DNA from: an uncultured Rhodospirillales bacterium
GTDB lineage: Bacteria; Pseudomonadota; Alphaproteobacteria; Acetobacterales; Acetobacteraceae
Length of the DNA: 62,219 nucleotides
Reading direction: 5' to 3'
Assembly (NCBI GenBank): GCA_903823665.1
Contig: CAIJTR010000146.1
Coordinates: 1-62,219 of the forward strand
In this document: piece by piece, positions 35,393 to 44,067 of the stretch
Position numbering within the stretch: the stretch's first letter is position 1
Layout of the letters: each line of letters begins with the position of its first letter
Translations under genes and position numbers: made by a program
Notes under the pieces: model-generated
Database searches by the model: none
Seen by the model: only the letters and a program-made list of their open reading frames with translations
Told to the model about the DNA's origin: nothing

Positions 35393-35799
35393 GCTGGCCT
35401 CCTGGGTCGCCGGTTAAGACAGACCCACCATTCCAATTTGGGTGCCACGGGCTGAGTCAGTTCAGAAACGAGTATTTTCAGAGAGTTATATTGAGTGAGT
35501 TGCCTTGTGCCACGGTCTTCGGGGGTTCGCATGATGGGAAACCGGGGCATTCTCGGGCATCGACCCTCCCAAATTGCAATGGTGTGTGGGAAGTCACCGC
35601 CAAAGGGCCGATGCCACCGACCGGATCGTTCGAAGATGCGAGAGCGAGCCAAAATGGGAGGGCCGATTTCTCATTTTGGGTGATCGATTTCTTGGTGGCG
35701 AGTGCGTCAGAATGGAAAAACTCAATTATATAAATAGGTTACATTCCTGGCATGGGGCATGCGGAGGGATGGCCAGAACAACGGTTTCTGGAGACCACT
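35393..35799. promoter_or_regulatory. Divergent EPS promoter region with sigma-54-like sites
   Basis: About 400 bases between the two divergent EPS units, with no gene. Leftward: TGGCAC-N5-TTGG at 35447-35433 (-12 imperfect), ideally placed for the TTG start at 35392. Rightward: TGGCAT-N5-ATGC at 35748-35762, 38 bases before ATG 35800. An inverted repeat pairs CACCATTCCAATTTGGG (35426-35442) with its near-complement at 35568-35584 (16 of 17). An 8-bp dyad CCAAAATG/CATTTTGG lies at 35649-35656 and 35672-35679. A TTGCAA core at 35574 resembles the elements upstream of wzx and galE. Confidence 0.5.
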
Positions 35800-37221
35800 A
35801 TGCATATTCATCCTTCCCGCCTTCGCCCTGCTGTCACGGCTCTGTGGTCGGCCTCGCCAGCGGCACTGCCTACGATGTCGATGTTTGGCCTCGGCATCGT
35901 CAATGCCAGCGTGGCAGCGACGCTGGATCATCTTTGTGAGCGCATTGATGGCGGCTGTGCCACACGCGTTGCATTTCTCAATGCGCATTGTGTGAACGTC
36001 GCAGCCGGAGACGCTCAATATCGGCATGCACTGAGCACAGCAGACTTGCTGCTGCCCGATGGGTCTGGTGTGGCGACCGCAGCCAAGATGAACGGCACCA
36101 AGATCGTGGCCAACCTCAATGGCACCGATCTGATCCCGGCTCTTTGCGCACGGCTCGCGAAGTCTGGCCACTCGGTCTACCTGCTTGGTGGCCTCCCAGG
36201 TGTGGCCGATGCGGCGGCGGCTGCCTTGCAACAGAGCCACCCTGGATTGCAGATCGCAGGGACTCATGATGGGTTCTTCGGCGATGTCTCGACTGACGAT
36301 CTTGTGTCGACGATCAATCAGTCGGATGCGTCCGTTCTGCTGGTCGCCATGGGCGTGCCCTATCAGGACACTTGGCTTGAGCGGATGTCCCATCGTTTGG
36401 GCAACATTGTGAGCTTTGGCGTTGGGGCGTTGTTCGACTTCCTGGCGGGTCGTGTTTCCAGGGCTCCAAAGGTGCTGCGTAAGATGGGTATGGAGTGGAC
36501 ATGGCGCCTGCTACTGGAGCCGCGTCGCATGTGGCACCGTTATATCTATGGCAACCCAGCTTTTTTGCTGCGCGCTGCTGCGGACTCGAAGGTCGTTCGC
36601 CGGACGACTGAAAGGTTGGACAACGCGGGCAAGCGTGCCGTTGATGTTACGGCAGCGTCGCTGGGCCTCATCGCACTTGCACCCGCGCTTGTGGCTGTCG
36701 CGGCTATCGTTCGGATGACCAGCCCGGGGCCGGCCATTCTGCGCCAGCCCCGAATCGGCCAGGATGGTGTGCCATTCACCATGCTGAAATTCCGCTCGAT
36801 GTATATCGATGCCGATGCACGGCGCGCGGCACTTGAAACTGCCAATGTGCATGGTGCCGCAGGTGTCACGTTCAAGCTTCGGCGCGATCCGCGAGTGACG
36901 CCAATCGGTCGTCTGCTGCGGAAAAGCTCGATCGACGAAATTCCGCAGCTTTGGAACATCCTACGCGGTGAGATGACGTTGGTAGGCCCGCGTCCGCCTT
37001 TGCCGTCCGAAGTGGCGCGCTACAATGGGCGGCAATTCTATCGGCTTGCTGCAAAACCCGGTGTGACGTGCCTATGGCAGATTTCCGGCCGCTCGGACAT
37101 TGCGTTCGAACAGCAGGTGGAATTGGACATTCGCTATATGCAAACGCGCAGCCTGCTTGGTGACCTCATGATCATGTTGCGCACGGTTCCTGCTGTGCTG
37201 GTGGCGCGGGGTGCGTACTAG
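35800..37221 (+). CDS. GT26 (WecG/TagA/CpsF)-polyprenyl glycosylphosphotransferase fusion
   Basis: About 473 residues with two enzymes in one chain. Residues about 30-270 are a WecG/TagA-type glycosyltransferase: NAHCVNVAAGD, LLPDGSGVATA, GVGALFDFLAGRVSRAP and EWTWRLLLEPRRMWHRY. Residues about 280-473 are a bacterial sugar transferase domain (KRAVDVTAASLGL helix, FRSM, DEIPQLWNIL, GPRPPLPSE, WQISGRSD) that would put the first sugar-phosphate on undecaprenyl phosphate. The domain order is the reverse of the reaction order. I choose ATG 35800 (TGGAG 6 bases upstream) because the alternative ATG 35752 lies within the candidate promoter. It likely starts the EPS repeat unit and adds the second sugar. 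Confidence 0.85.
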   Translation: MHIHPSRLRPAVTALWSASPAALPTMSMFGLGIVNASVAATLDHLCERIDGGCATRVAFLNAHCVNVAAGDAQYRHALSTADLLLPDGSGVATAAKMNGTKIVANLNGTDLIPALCARLAKSGHSVYLLGGLPGVADAAAAALQQSHPGLQIAGTHDGFFGDVSTDDLVSTINQSDASVLLVAMGVPYQDTWLERMSHRLGNIVSFGVGALFDFLAGRVSRAPKVLRKMGMEWTWRLLLEPRRMWHRYIYGNPAFLLRAAADSKVVRRTTERLDNAGKRAVDVTAASLGLIALAPALVAVAAIVRMTSPGPAILRQPRIGQDGVPFTMLKFRSMYIDADARRAALETANVHGAAGVTFKLRRDPRVTPIGRLLRKSSIDEIPQLWNILRGEMTLVGPRPPLPSEVARYNGRQFYRLAAKPGVTCLWQISGRSDIAFEQQVELDIRYMQTRSLLGDLMIMLRTVPAVLVARGAY

Positions 37222-37339
37222 CCCCAGATTCACGGCGATCCAGACCCATGCCAGCATGCTTTGCGGCCGGGGTTTGGACATGAGGTATCGAATAGCTTAG
37301 CATTTTCCTCACTCTAGACGAGATATCGGAATCCCCACC

Positions 37340-38044
37340 TTGCCATCGGACACTCAAATCGTACCTCCGGGCGAATCCCGTCGCGTCCTTGTCATTTGCA
37401 ACAGCGCCACTGTCGCGATGCTGATCGTCAACCTGCTCAAGCGTTGGGGGCTGGTGCCGAACCCAGACATGGAGGCGGGTGACACCTATAGCCTTGTGAT
37501 TGCCGATGCCGATTGTGCAGATCACAGATTGGCGGACGCACGACGTGATGGCGTGCCTTGGCTGGCGGTGAGAGGGTCTGGCGCGTCACGCATCGCCTCA
37601 GATGCCTCCGCTTGGATCAGCAAGCCGATTGTAGCTGACATGCTCCATGAAGCGGTGATGCGTTGCCTTGTTGCTCAAACGGCGCAATTTGAAGATGGCA
37701 TTGACCTCAATGTTGTCACCGAGCTTTGGGGCAGCAGCGAAAGTACCAGCTTTCGACTTGTTCTGGACATCTTTCTCGGCGAAGTGCAGACAGGACTTGC
37801 ATCCATGAAGGATGCCAGCGAGCGTGGAGATCGAAACAGCGTGCTGATGGAGGCGCATTCCCTTGCCAGCGCTTCCGCCAATGTTGGTGCCGCCGCCATG
37901 TCTCGCGCGGCCCGGACCCTGGAGACACTGGCACCCTACGCCGAAAAGGCGCAGCTTTCGGATCTTGTGCGCGAGTTGCATAATATTGCGGAGCGAGATT
38001 TGCCGATCTTGCGTCGTTTGACATCCGGGACCGGCGATGACTGA
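37340..38044 (+). CDS. Histidine phosphotransfer (HPt) protein with degenerate receiver-like domain
   Basis: A 234-residue protein. The N-terminal half (about 15-110) looks like a receiver that has lost its acidic pair (RVLVICNS where RVLVVDD-type is usual) but keeps the KP motif (ISKP, Lys95). The C-terminal half is a HPt domain with the phospho-acceptor His173 in EAHSLASASANVGA. It would carry phosphate between the hybrid kinase and the response regulator. The TTG at 37340 is the likely start, with a weak GGAA site. It overlaps the response regulator gene by 8 bases (38037-38044), so the two are made together. Confidence 0.8.
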   Translation: MPSDTQIVPPGESRRVLVICNSATVAMLIVNLLKRWGLVPNPDMEAGDTYSLVIADADCADHRLADARRDGVPWLAVRGSGASRIASDASAWISKPIVADMLHEAVMRCLVAQTAQFEDGIDLNVVTELWGSSESTSFRLVLDIFLGEVQTGLASMKDASERGDRNSVLMEAHSLASASANVGAAAMSRAARTLETLAPYAEKAQLSDLVRELHNIAERDLPILRRLTSGTGDD

Positions 38045-39479
38045 GGGCGGATGTATACTTATCGTTGAAGACAGCCCGTCGCTTGCACTCACCTGTAAAG
38101 TGCATTTGGAAGGGCTTGGACAGACACTTTTGATCGCAGAAGATGGCAAGAGCGCATACGCCATTCTTCGCGACCATAAGGTCGATTGTGTGCTGCTCGA
38201 CCTGAAGCTGCCTGATATGGACGGCATCGATATTCTTGAGGATATCCGGACCTGGCCTGCGCCGCCGGTTGTTGTGGTGATCACGTCCAACGCGTCGCTG
38301 ACGACGGCGGTTCGTGCTGTTCGCAGTGGCGCTTTTGATTATCTGGTCAAGCCGTTTGCCCAGGCCCGTTTGGTCACAACGGTTCAGAACGCACTTGCGA
38401 ACGTGGCTCTGCGTCGTGAGGTCTCAACCTATCGGCGTACTCTGCAAAGCGGCGGTTTTGGTGACTTTATTGGTCGCTCGATGCCGATGCAGTCGGTCTA
38501 TCGAACCTTGGAAGCCGCAGCCTCCAGCACGGCGAGTGTTTTGATCACTGGGGAGAGCGGCACTGGCAAGGAATTGGCCGCTGATGCGCTGCACCGTTTC
38601 AGCCGACGCTCGGCCAATCAGTTTGTTGCGCTCAATTGTGCTGCCATTCCACATGACTTGATGGAAAGTGTGATCTTTGGACACGTGAAGGGCGCATTTA
38701 CGGGAGCCACTGCTGACCAGGAGGGGGCTGCGGCGCGGGCCGATGGCGGCACGCTGTTTCTCGATGAGATCGGGGAAATGGATATGTCGCTGCAGAGCAA
38801 GCTGCTGCGTTTCATCCAGACGGGAACATATGAGCGCGTTGGTGATACGCGCAGCCGCAAGGTGGATATTCGGTTTGTCGCGGCAACAAATCGCGACCCG
38901 TTGCAAGCAATTCGCGACGGGCAGCTTCGTGAGGATTTATACTATCGGCTGAATGTGGTCGGTGTGAAGCTGCCGCTGCTACGAGAACGCAGCGACGATA
39001 TTCTGCTGATCGCACGGCGGTTTTTGCTCCAATATGCTGCCTCTGATGGCAAGACATTCACGTCGTTCAGTCCTGAGGTTGAGGCGATGTTCCTGGCATA
39101 TCATTGGCCTGGAAATGTACGTCAGTTGCTCAATGTCGTTCGCAACATCGTGGTGCTGAACGATGGGCCTGAGGTGACGCGCGATATGGTGCCGGTGTTG
39201 GCTGGTGAATCGAAGGCCTCTGCTGTCGCCATTGATTTGCCAGCGGAAGCAAATTCAATTGCATCGGTCTCTGATGAGCCACGTCATGGTCCGGGGTCCG
39301 GTCTGGGCTTGCCTTCCCGGCCGGACGATGTGGTGAGCTTGGCCCTGATGGAGCAGCGTTATATCGAGAACGCAATTGCTGTGTGCGGCGGCAATCTGCA
39401 ACTTGCCTCACGCAAGCTTGGAATCAGCCCGTCGACGATCTACCGAAAGAAAGAGTATTGGGGGCAGGGCAAGACCTGA
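38037..39479 (+). CDS. NtrC-family sigma-54-dependent response regulator
   Basis: A 480-residue bacterial enhancer-binding protein. Receiver domain residues 5-120 have Asp11-12-type acids and the phospho-acceptor Asp55 in VLLDLKLPD, plus Lys105 in VKPF. The AAA+ domain has Walker A GESGTGKE (172-179), the sigma-54-contacting GAFTGA loop (219-224) and Walker B FLDEIGEM (241-248). A Fis-type helix-turn-helix lies at the C-terminus (LQLASRKLGISPSTIYRKK). All parts needed for sigma-54 activation are present. Its probable targets are the sigma-54 promoters found in front of wzx and galE; this is inference from proximity. Confidence 0.93.
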   Translation: MTEGGCILIVEDSPSLALTCKVHLEGLGQTLLIAEDGKSAYAILRDHKVDCVLLDLKLPDMDGIDILEDIRTWPAPPVVVVITSNASLTTAVRAVRSGAFDYLVKPFAQARLVTTVQNALANVALRREVSTYRRTLQSGGFGDFIGRSMPMQSVYRTLEAAASSTASVLITGESGTGKELAADALHRFSRRSANQFVALNCAAIPHDLMESVIFGHVKGAFTGATADQEGAAARADGGTLFLDEIGEMDMSLQSKLLRFIQTGTYERVGDTRSRKVDIRFVAATNRDPLQAIRDGQLREDLYYRLNVVGVKLPLLRERSDDILLIARRFLLQYAASDGKTFTSFSPEVEAMFLAYHWPGNVRQLLNVVRNIVVLNDGPEVTRDMVPVLAGESKASAVAIDLPAEANSIASVSDEPRHGPGSGLGLPSRPDDVVSLALMEQRYIENAIAVCGGNLQLASRKLGISPSTIYRKKEYWGQGKT

Positions 39480-39492
39480 TTTGGGTCGCCTG

Positions 39493-42396
39493 TCAGGCCG
39501 CTCCGCTGTTGGTGTATTGTTTGCTGTGCAGGTCGATCAATCTGTGAAGGCTTGTTTCAAGGCCATCCAACAGTTCTGGGGCTGACTTTGCGGCCGGCAG
39601 ACTGGCAATTCGCGAAGCTTGCACCTCCAGCCCGGTCAGTCCCAGGCTTCCTGCAGTGTCAGCCAACGCCTGTGCCTCTGTGGTGCGTTGGCTCCAATTT
39701 CCAGCAGAATCATGTGCCCTGATGGTTTCCGCATTGGCCAATGCTTCTGCGGTGAATGACTTGAACAGGTTGAGCGCCTCGTCTTTGCCAAACGAATCGA
39801 TCAACCGAGCGAGCGCGGTTTCTTCTGCAATATCTGGATCGGTTGATGCGTTCGTCGCGGATGGCGCTTGAACCGTGATCACGCGATCCAACACGCGTTC
39901 GAGTTGGGCCGGCGTGAATGGTTTTCCGAGGAAGTCATTCATGCCGGCCTCGCGGCAGGCATCTTGGTGATGTGAGAAAACATTTGCGGTCATGGCGATG
40001 ATCGGAATGGATCGCATTGACCCATCGAGTGCGCGGATGGCTCGGGTGGCGCCAAAGCCATCCAATTGCGGCATCATCACGTCCATCAGTACTACGTCAT
40101 AAGGGGCTGTCTGCACCATCTGCACCGCTTCTAACCCGTTGGCGACCTGGTCGATACGATGCCCGGCCATTTCAAGCCTGGTGACAGCTACCATCCTATT
40201 GGTTGCATTGTCTTCGGCCAAAAGAATGCGCAGCCGCCGTTTGGGCCGCGGATTGAGCCAGCGTTCCGGCCCCGGTGCTTTGTCATCAGTCACTGCCAAC
40301 AATGGCTCAGGATCAACCGACAGTGACAGTTCAACTTGAAATGCTGAGCCTTTGCCGAGCTCGCTAGCAACGGTGAGCCGTCCGCCCATGTCCATCGCTA
40401 TGCGTTGGCAAATCGCAAGGCCCAATCCTGTTCCCCCAAAGCCTCGGGTGTTTGAACTGTCGACCTGGAAGAATTGTTCGAAGAGTCGTTCCTGCGCAGC
40501 CGCAGAGATGCCTATGCCGGTGTCGCGAACAGTAATTCGTACCAATGCTTGGTTTTCACCGGAACGCTCCCCATCAACTTCAATGCTGACCCCGCCGGTG
40601 ACGGTAAATTTCACGGCGTTGCTAACAAGATTGAGCAGAATTTGCCGGATGCGGCCGGGATCACCTATCAAATGACGTGGCGCACTGGGCACGATGTCGG
40701 CTCGTAGGGTTAAGTTCCTCTCATGTGCTTTCACTGCCATGAGGTCGACCACACTGCGAACAAGGTGCGGCAATTCGAACGGGATTTCCTCGAACTCCAT
40801 TTTGTGGGCTTCGAGTTTGGAGTAGTCGAGGATGTCGTTGATGATCTGCATGAGGCTGTTTGCAGCTTCACGCAGCGTGGTCGCAAAGCTGCGTTGCTTG
40901 GATGACAGTTCGCTGTCGATGAGCAAACCTGCCATCCCAATCACGCCGTTGAGTGGTGTGCGAATTTCGTGACTCATGACAGCCAAGAAGTCCGACTGGG
41001 CACGACGCGCCGTTTCAGCCGCAGTGAGTGCCGCTTGCAGCGTTGCTTCGTTACGTTTTCGGTGTGTGATATCTGTGAACGTCCGCACGCTGCCGCCGTC
41101 TTCGAGCTGCTGGGTGCGGACTTCGAGTATCCGGCCATCGCGCCGCGTGCGTTCATAGAACGACGGCCCGACAATGCCGGTCCGGTATGTCTCGTTCAGA
41201 TCTGTTGAGAGCATCTTGTCAGATTCTGGTTCAGTCACAGACGCGGCTTTGAATTCGCCGTTGGCGATCTGCCAATCCAGAATGTCACGCGCGTTCACGC
41301 CTTCACGCGCAAGGTGGGGCGGCAATGCCAGCAGTTGCACGGCCCGGCGGTTGATGACCGGGACGATGCCGTTGCTGTCTACCATCGCCACGCCTTGGTC
41401 GACATTGTCCAGCGTTGCAACCAATGTCATTTGGGAAAGTAGTAGACGTTGGCCTTGCTCGATGAGCAGTACGCTCAGAACCAAAACCAGAACCGTTAGG
41501 CAAATGCCGATCGCGATGTAGGGCAGGCGGTCTTCGTTGTAGCGGGCGAACGCGCTCTCAGCGGAGATTCCAACCAGAACAGCGAGTGGATATGGGTTTA
41601 GCCGCCGAAAGCTAATCAGACGGTCCACGCCATCGATCTGGCTCACTTCGCGGAACGACCCATCGCCGTCGCCAAATTTGAGCCGCTCCAGTCGGTCGGG
41701 TTTGACGGCTGCGCCGATGGTTCCCTCTCGTTCAGGTGCGCGCACGCGGTAGACGCCATCTAGTCCGACCAGCGCGATTGCCCCATTCAGGCCCTGCAAC
41801 CCATTGTAAAATGACGCGAAATAAGAGGGGTTAACCGAGACCACCAGAACGCCAACAAACTCGTCCTTCAGGTTGAACAGCTTGCGCGTGAACTGGATCG
41901 ACCATTTATGTGAGACCCGCCCGAGCACTGGCTTGCTGATGAAAAGGAAATCGTTTGTGCTGTTCATGTGAACACGGACGTGCTCACGGTCGGACAGGTC
42001 GACGTTTGACTGCGGCGCGAGATTGCTGCCAAGCATCACGCCGCTCGCATTTGTAATTGTAACCTGGAGTGCCAGGTCGGTTTGCTGGCTCCCGATTTGG
42101 TTCATCGCTGCCAAATCAAAGTGCTGCGGATCGGCCCGATAGAGCGCCCGGATCAGCAGCATCACCTGATCGACCCCCTCGATGGTGCTCCCGATGCTCT
42201 GCTCGTATCCATGCGCGAGGCTGTTCACCTCCTGCCAGGCCGCATCCTCGTATTGCTGCCGTTCCTGCTTCAGGTGAAGCAGGATGCTGGCCCAGATGAT
42301 TGTGATCACGACAACGAGCAGGCCGAGCTGCGGAAGCGCCGCGCGGGGCAGAAATTTCTTGGTCGCTGCGAGTAATGCGTTCGGTCGCCAATTCAT
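39493..42396 (-). CDS. Hybrid sensor histidine kinase with a His-less HPt-like tail
   Basis: A 967-residue membrane kinase. A helix at about 21-42, a dCACHE-like periplasmic sensor (about 43-290) and a second helix (about 291-313) are followed by a PAS domain (about 325-445). The kinase core has His476 in SHEIRTPLNG, Asn593 in the N box and DTGIGI at 625-630. A receiver has Asp772 in VVLMDVMMP and Lys825 in LGKPF. The last about 110 residues resemble an HPt domain, but the acceptor position reads Gln909 (EAQALADTAGSLG; codon CAG). The separate HPt protein next door keeps the His. Convergent with the response regulator gene, 13 bases apart. Confidence 0.92.
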   Translation of the reverse strand: MNWRPNALLAATKKFLPRAALPQLGLLVVVITIIWASILLHLKQERQQYEDAAWQEVNSLAHGYEQSIGSTIEGVDQVMLLIRALYRADPQHFDLAAMNQIGSQQTDLALQVTITNASGVMLGSNLAPQSNVDLSDREHVRVHMNSTNDFLFISKPVLGRVSHKWSIQFTRKLFNLKDEFVGVLVVSVNPSYFASFYNGLQGLNGAIALVGLDGVYRVRAPEREGTIGAAVKPDRLERLKFGDGDGSFREVSQIDGVDRLISFRRLNPYPLAVLVGISAESAFARYNEDRLPYIAIGICLTVLVLVLSVLLIEQGQRLLLSQMTLVATLDNVDQGVAMVDSNGIVPVINRRAVQLLALPPHLAREGVNARDILDWQIANGEFKAASVTEPESDKMLSTDLNETYRTGIVGPSFYERTRRDGRILEVRTQQLEDGGSVRTFTDITHRKRNEATLQAALTAAETARRAQSDFLAVMSHEIRTPLNGVIGMAGLLIDSELSSKQRSFATTLREAANSLMQIINDILDYSKLEAHKMEFEEIPFELPHLVRSVVDLMAVKAHERNLTLRADIVPSAPRHLIGDPGRIRQILLNLVSNAVKFTVTGGVSIEVDGERSGENQALVRITVRDTGIGISAAAQERLFEQFFQVDSSNTRGFGGTGLGLAICQRIAMDMGGRLTVASELGKGSAFQVELSLSVDPEPLLAVTDDKAPGPERWLNPRPKRRLRILLAEDNATNRMVAVTRLEMAGHRIDQVANGLEAVQMVQTAPYDVVLMDVMMPQLDGFGATRAIRALDGSMRSIPIIAMTANVFSHHQDACREAGMNDFLGKPFTPAQLERVLDRVITVQAPSATNASTDPDIAEETALARLIDSFGKDEALNLFKSFTAEALANAETIRAHDSAGNWSQRTTEAQALADTAGSLGLTGLEVQASRIASLPAAKSAPELLDGLETSLHRLIDLHSKQYTNSGAA

Positions 42397-42502
42397 GTTG
42401 GATCACGGATATAGTTTCGTCATCGCGTATCACCAACCAAGGCCGCGTGCGAGCCCCATCCGCGTCGATGCCAATATGCGAGGCGGATGAGCTGATAGGC
42501 CC

Positions 42503-42569
42503 TTTTGCAACGTGTTTCTGAGACTTGCAAACCGGGAGATTTTGCAAAACGGAGCATTGCATTTTGCAA
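42503..42569 (+). promoter_or_regulatory. Upstream activator-like element of wzx: four TTGCAA cores
   Basis: TTGCAA occurs at 42505, 42525, 42542 and 42564, about two helical turns apart. The segment 42527-42567 is shared with the galE upstream region (33 of 41 positions): GCAAACCGGGAG, TTTGCAAA and ATTGCATTTTGC are identical and in the same spacing. It lies 138 bp before the -24 box of the wzx promoter, a distance exactly repeated at galE. This is the position and form expected for an enhancer-binding protein site. Confidence 0.65.
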
Positions 42570-42664
42570 GAGCGCGTCCCGTCCTCCCAAAACGTTCAAA
42601 CAGGTGGTTTTGCTAACTATATGATATTTTAGAATTAATGAGCGTTCAGCTTGGCGTGTCACGA

Positions 42665-42680
42665 TGGCACTTGCCTTGCT
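42665..42680 (+). promoter_or_regulatory. Sigma-54 promoter of wzx
   Basis: TGGCAC at 42665-42670, five bases, then TTGCT at 42676-42680 is a full match to the -24/-12 sigma-54 consensus. The expected transcription start is near 42690, about 50 bases before ATG 42741. Intergenic 42397-42740 contains this and the activator element, and no gene. Confidence 0.75.
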
Positions 42681-42740
42681 GTTCTCTGTTACGCCCGTCG
42701 CGGATCAACCTGATCGCGGCAGCGGACAGGAGAAGCGCTG

Positions 42741-44066
42741 ATGGCCCTTTCGAGCATTCAGACCACGGTTCGCGCCGCCTTCGCGCGCCTGTTCGGCGAT
42801 CAAGACTCGGCGATCGGCCGTTTTGCCCGCAACCTGTCAGTGATGGCCGCAGCACAGATTGCCATGCGCGCCTCGCGGCTGATCACAGTGGTCGTGCTGA
42901 CCCGCCTGCTGGCACCGCAGGAGTTTGGTGCGGCCGCGCTGGTGCTCACGGTCTATGAATTTATCGCCATTTTCAGCCGCAACGGCATTGACGCCAACGT
43001 TGTCAAAGCGTCTCCAGAAATGGCCGACACTTTGGCGAACTCGGCCTACTGGCTGACGTGGCTGGTTTGCGGCGGGCTGGCGGTGTTCCAGGCGGCTGCT
43101 GCCATTCCTGTTGCCGATGCATTGGGGCAGCCCGATCTGGCACTGCCAATCGCGTTGATGGGGCTGGTCTACCTCGTCACGCCGATATGCAACATGCAGG
43201 TGGCCTTCCTGCAACGCGAGGGCAGGGTGGGCGTGATTGCCCGTGCGTCTGCGGTGCAAGTGGTTGCGGACAATGTGCTGAGCGCCGTGCTGGCGCTATG
43301 CGGCTTGGGCCTCTGGTCGATTGTATTGCCGAAGCTGTTGGTCGCACCGCTTTGGCCGCTGATGACACGGTTTGCACATCGCTGGAGGCCAACCGGTCGC
43401 CCGGTCACCGCGCATTGGGGCGAGATGATCCGCTTCTCCCGCTGCATCCTTGGCATCGAATTGCTGGCAACCGTTCAGGCCAACATCGATAACCTCATGG
43501 TCGGCTACTTCCTGGGAGTTGAGGCGCTCGGCGTCTATTACTTTGCCTTCAACGCTGGGCTCGGCATCACGCTTGGCTTGGTCAATTCGTTCGCGGTCGC
43601 CGTGTTCCCGCATCTGTGCGCTATTCGCGATGACAGGGTGGCGTTGGGCGCGCGGTTCCGGCAGACGCTGCGCCTGCTGGGCTGCATCGTGGTGCCGCTG
43701 GTGCTGCTGCAGTCCGCACTTGCGCCGATCTACGTGCCGCTGGTCTTCGGCTCCAAATGGGCCGCTGCCATTCCGGTTCTGGTGCTGATCTGTCTGTCAG
43801 CGCTGCCACGTCCCTTCGCCAGCGCCACGTCGCAACTTCTGCGCGCTGTCGGACGGCCGGACATCGATCTGCGCTGGCAGGGCCTGGTCACTCTCGTCCT
43901 CGTCATCGCACTGCTGGTCGCTGCTCAGTTCAGCGTGATCGCCGTTGCTGCTGCGGTTCTGCTCACGCAGTGCAGCATGCTTCCCCTTTTCAGCCTGATT
44001 GCTCCGCGCCGCTTCATCGGAACGAACAAAGCTGCCCCCAGTTTCCTTCGCACCGCTGAAGCATGA
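42741..44066 (+). CDS. Wzx-type oligosaccharide flippase (MOP superfamily)
   Basis: A 441-residue inner-membrane protein with about twelve hydrophobic segments and the RFARNLSVMAAAQIAMRASRLIT N-terminal region typical of polysaccharide flippases. It would move lipid-linked repeat units to the periplasmic face for polymerisation. AGGAG lies upstream of ATG 42741. The next glycosyltransferase starts one base after its stop. Expression is probably sigma-54-dependent (see promoter). Confidence 0.86.
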   Translation: MALSSIQTTVRAAFARLFGDQDSAIGRFARNLSVMAAAQIAMRASRLITVVVLTRLLAPQEFGAAALVLTVYEFIAIFSRNGIDANVVKASPEMADTLANSAYWLTWLVCGGLAVFQAAAAIPVADALGQPDLALPIALMGLVYLVTPICNMQVAFLQREGRVGVIARASAVQVVADNVLSAVLALCGLGLWSIVLPKLLVAPLWPLMTRFAHRWRPTGRPVTAHWGEMIRFSRCILGIELLATVQANIDNLMVGYFLGVEALGVYYFAFNAGLGITLGLVNSFAVAVFPHLCAIRDDRVALGARFRQTLRLLGCIVVPLVLLQSALAPIYVPLVFGSKWAAAIPVLVLICLSALPRPFASATSQLLRAVGRPDIDLRWQGLVTLVLVIALLVAAQFSVIAVAAAVLLTQCSMLPLFSLIAPRRFIGTNKAAPSFLRTAEA

Positions 44067-44067
44067 A

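Noticed and set aside
35722-36393. Reverse frame in the divergent EPS region
   Set aside because: Overlaps the GT26 domain antisense and has no family features; the region is better explained as promoter plus fusion gene.
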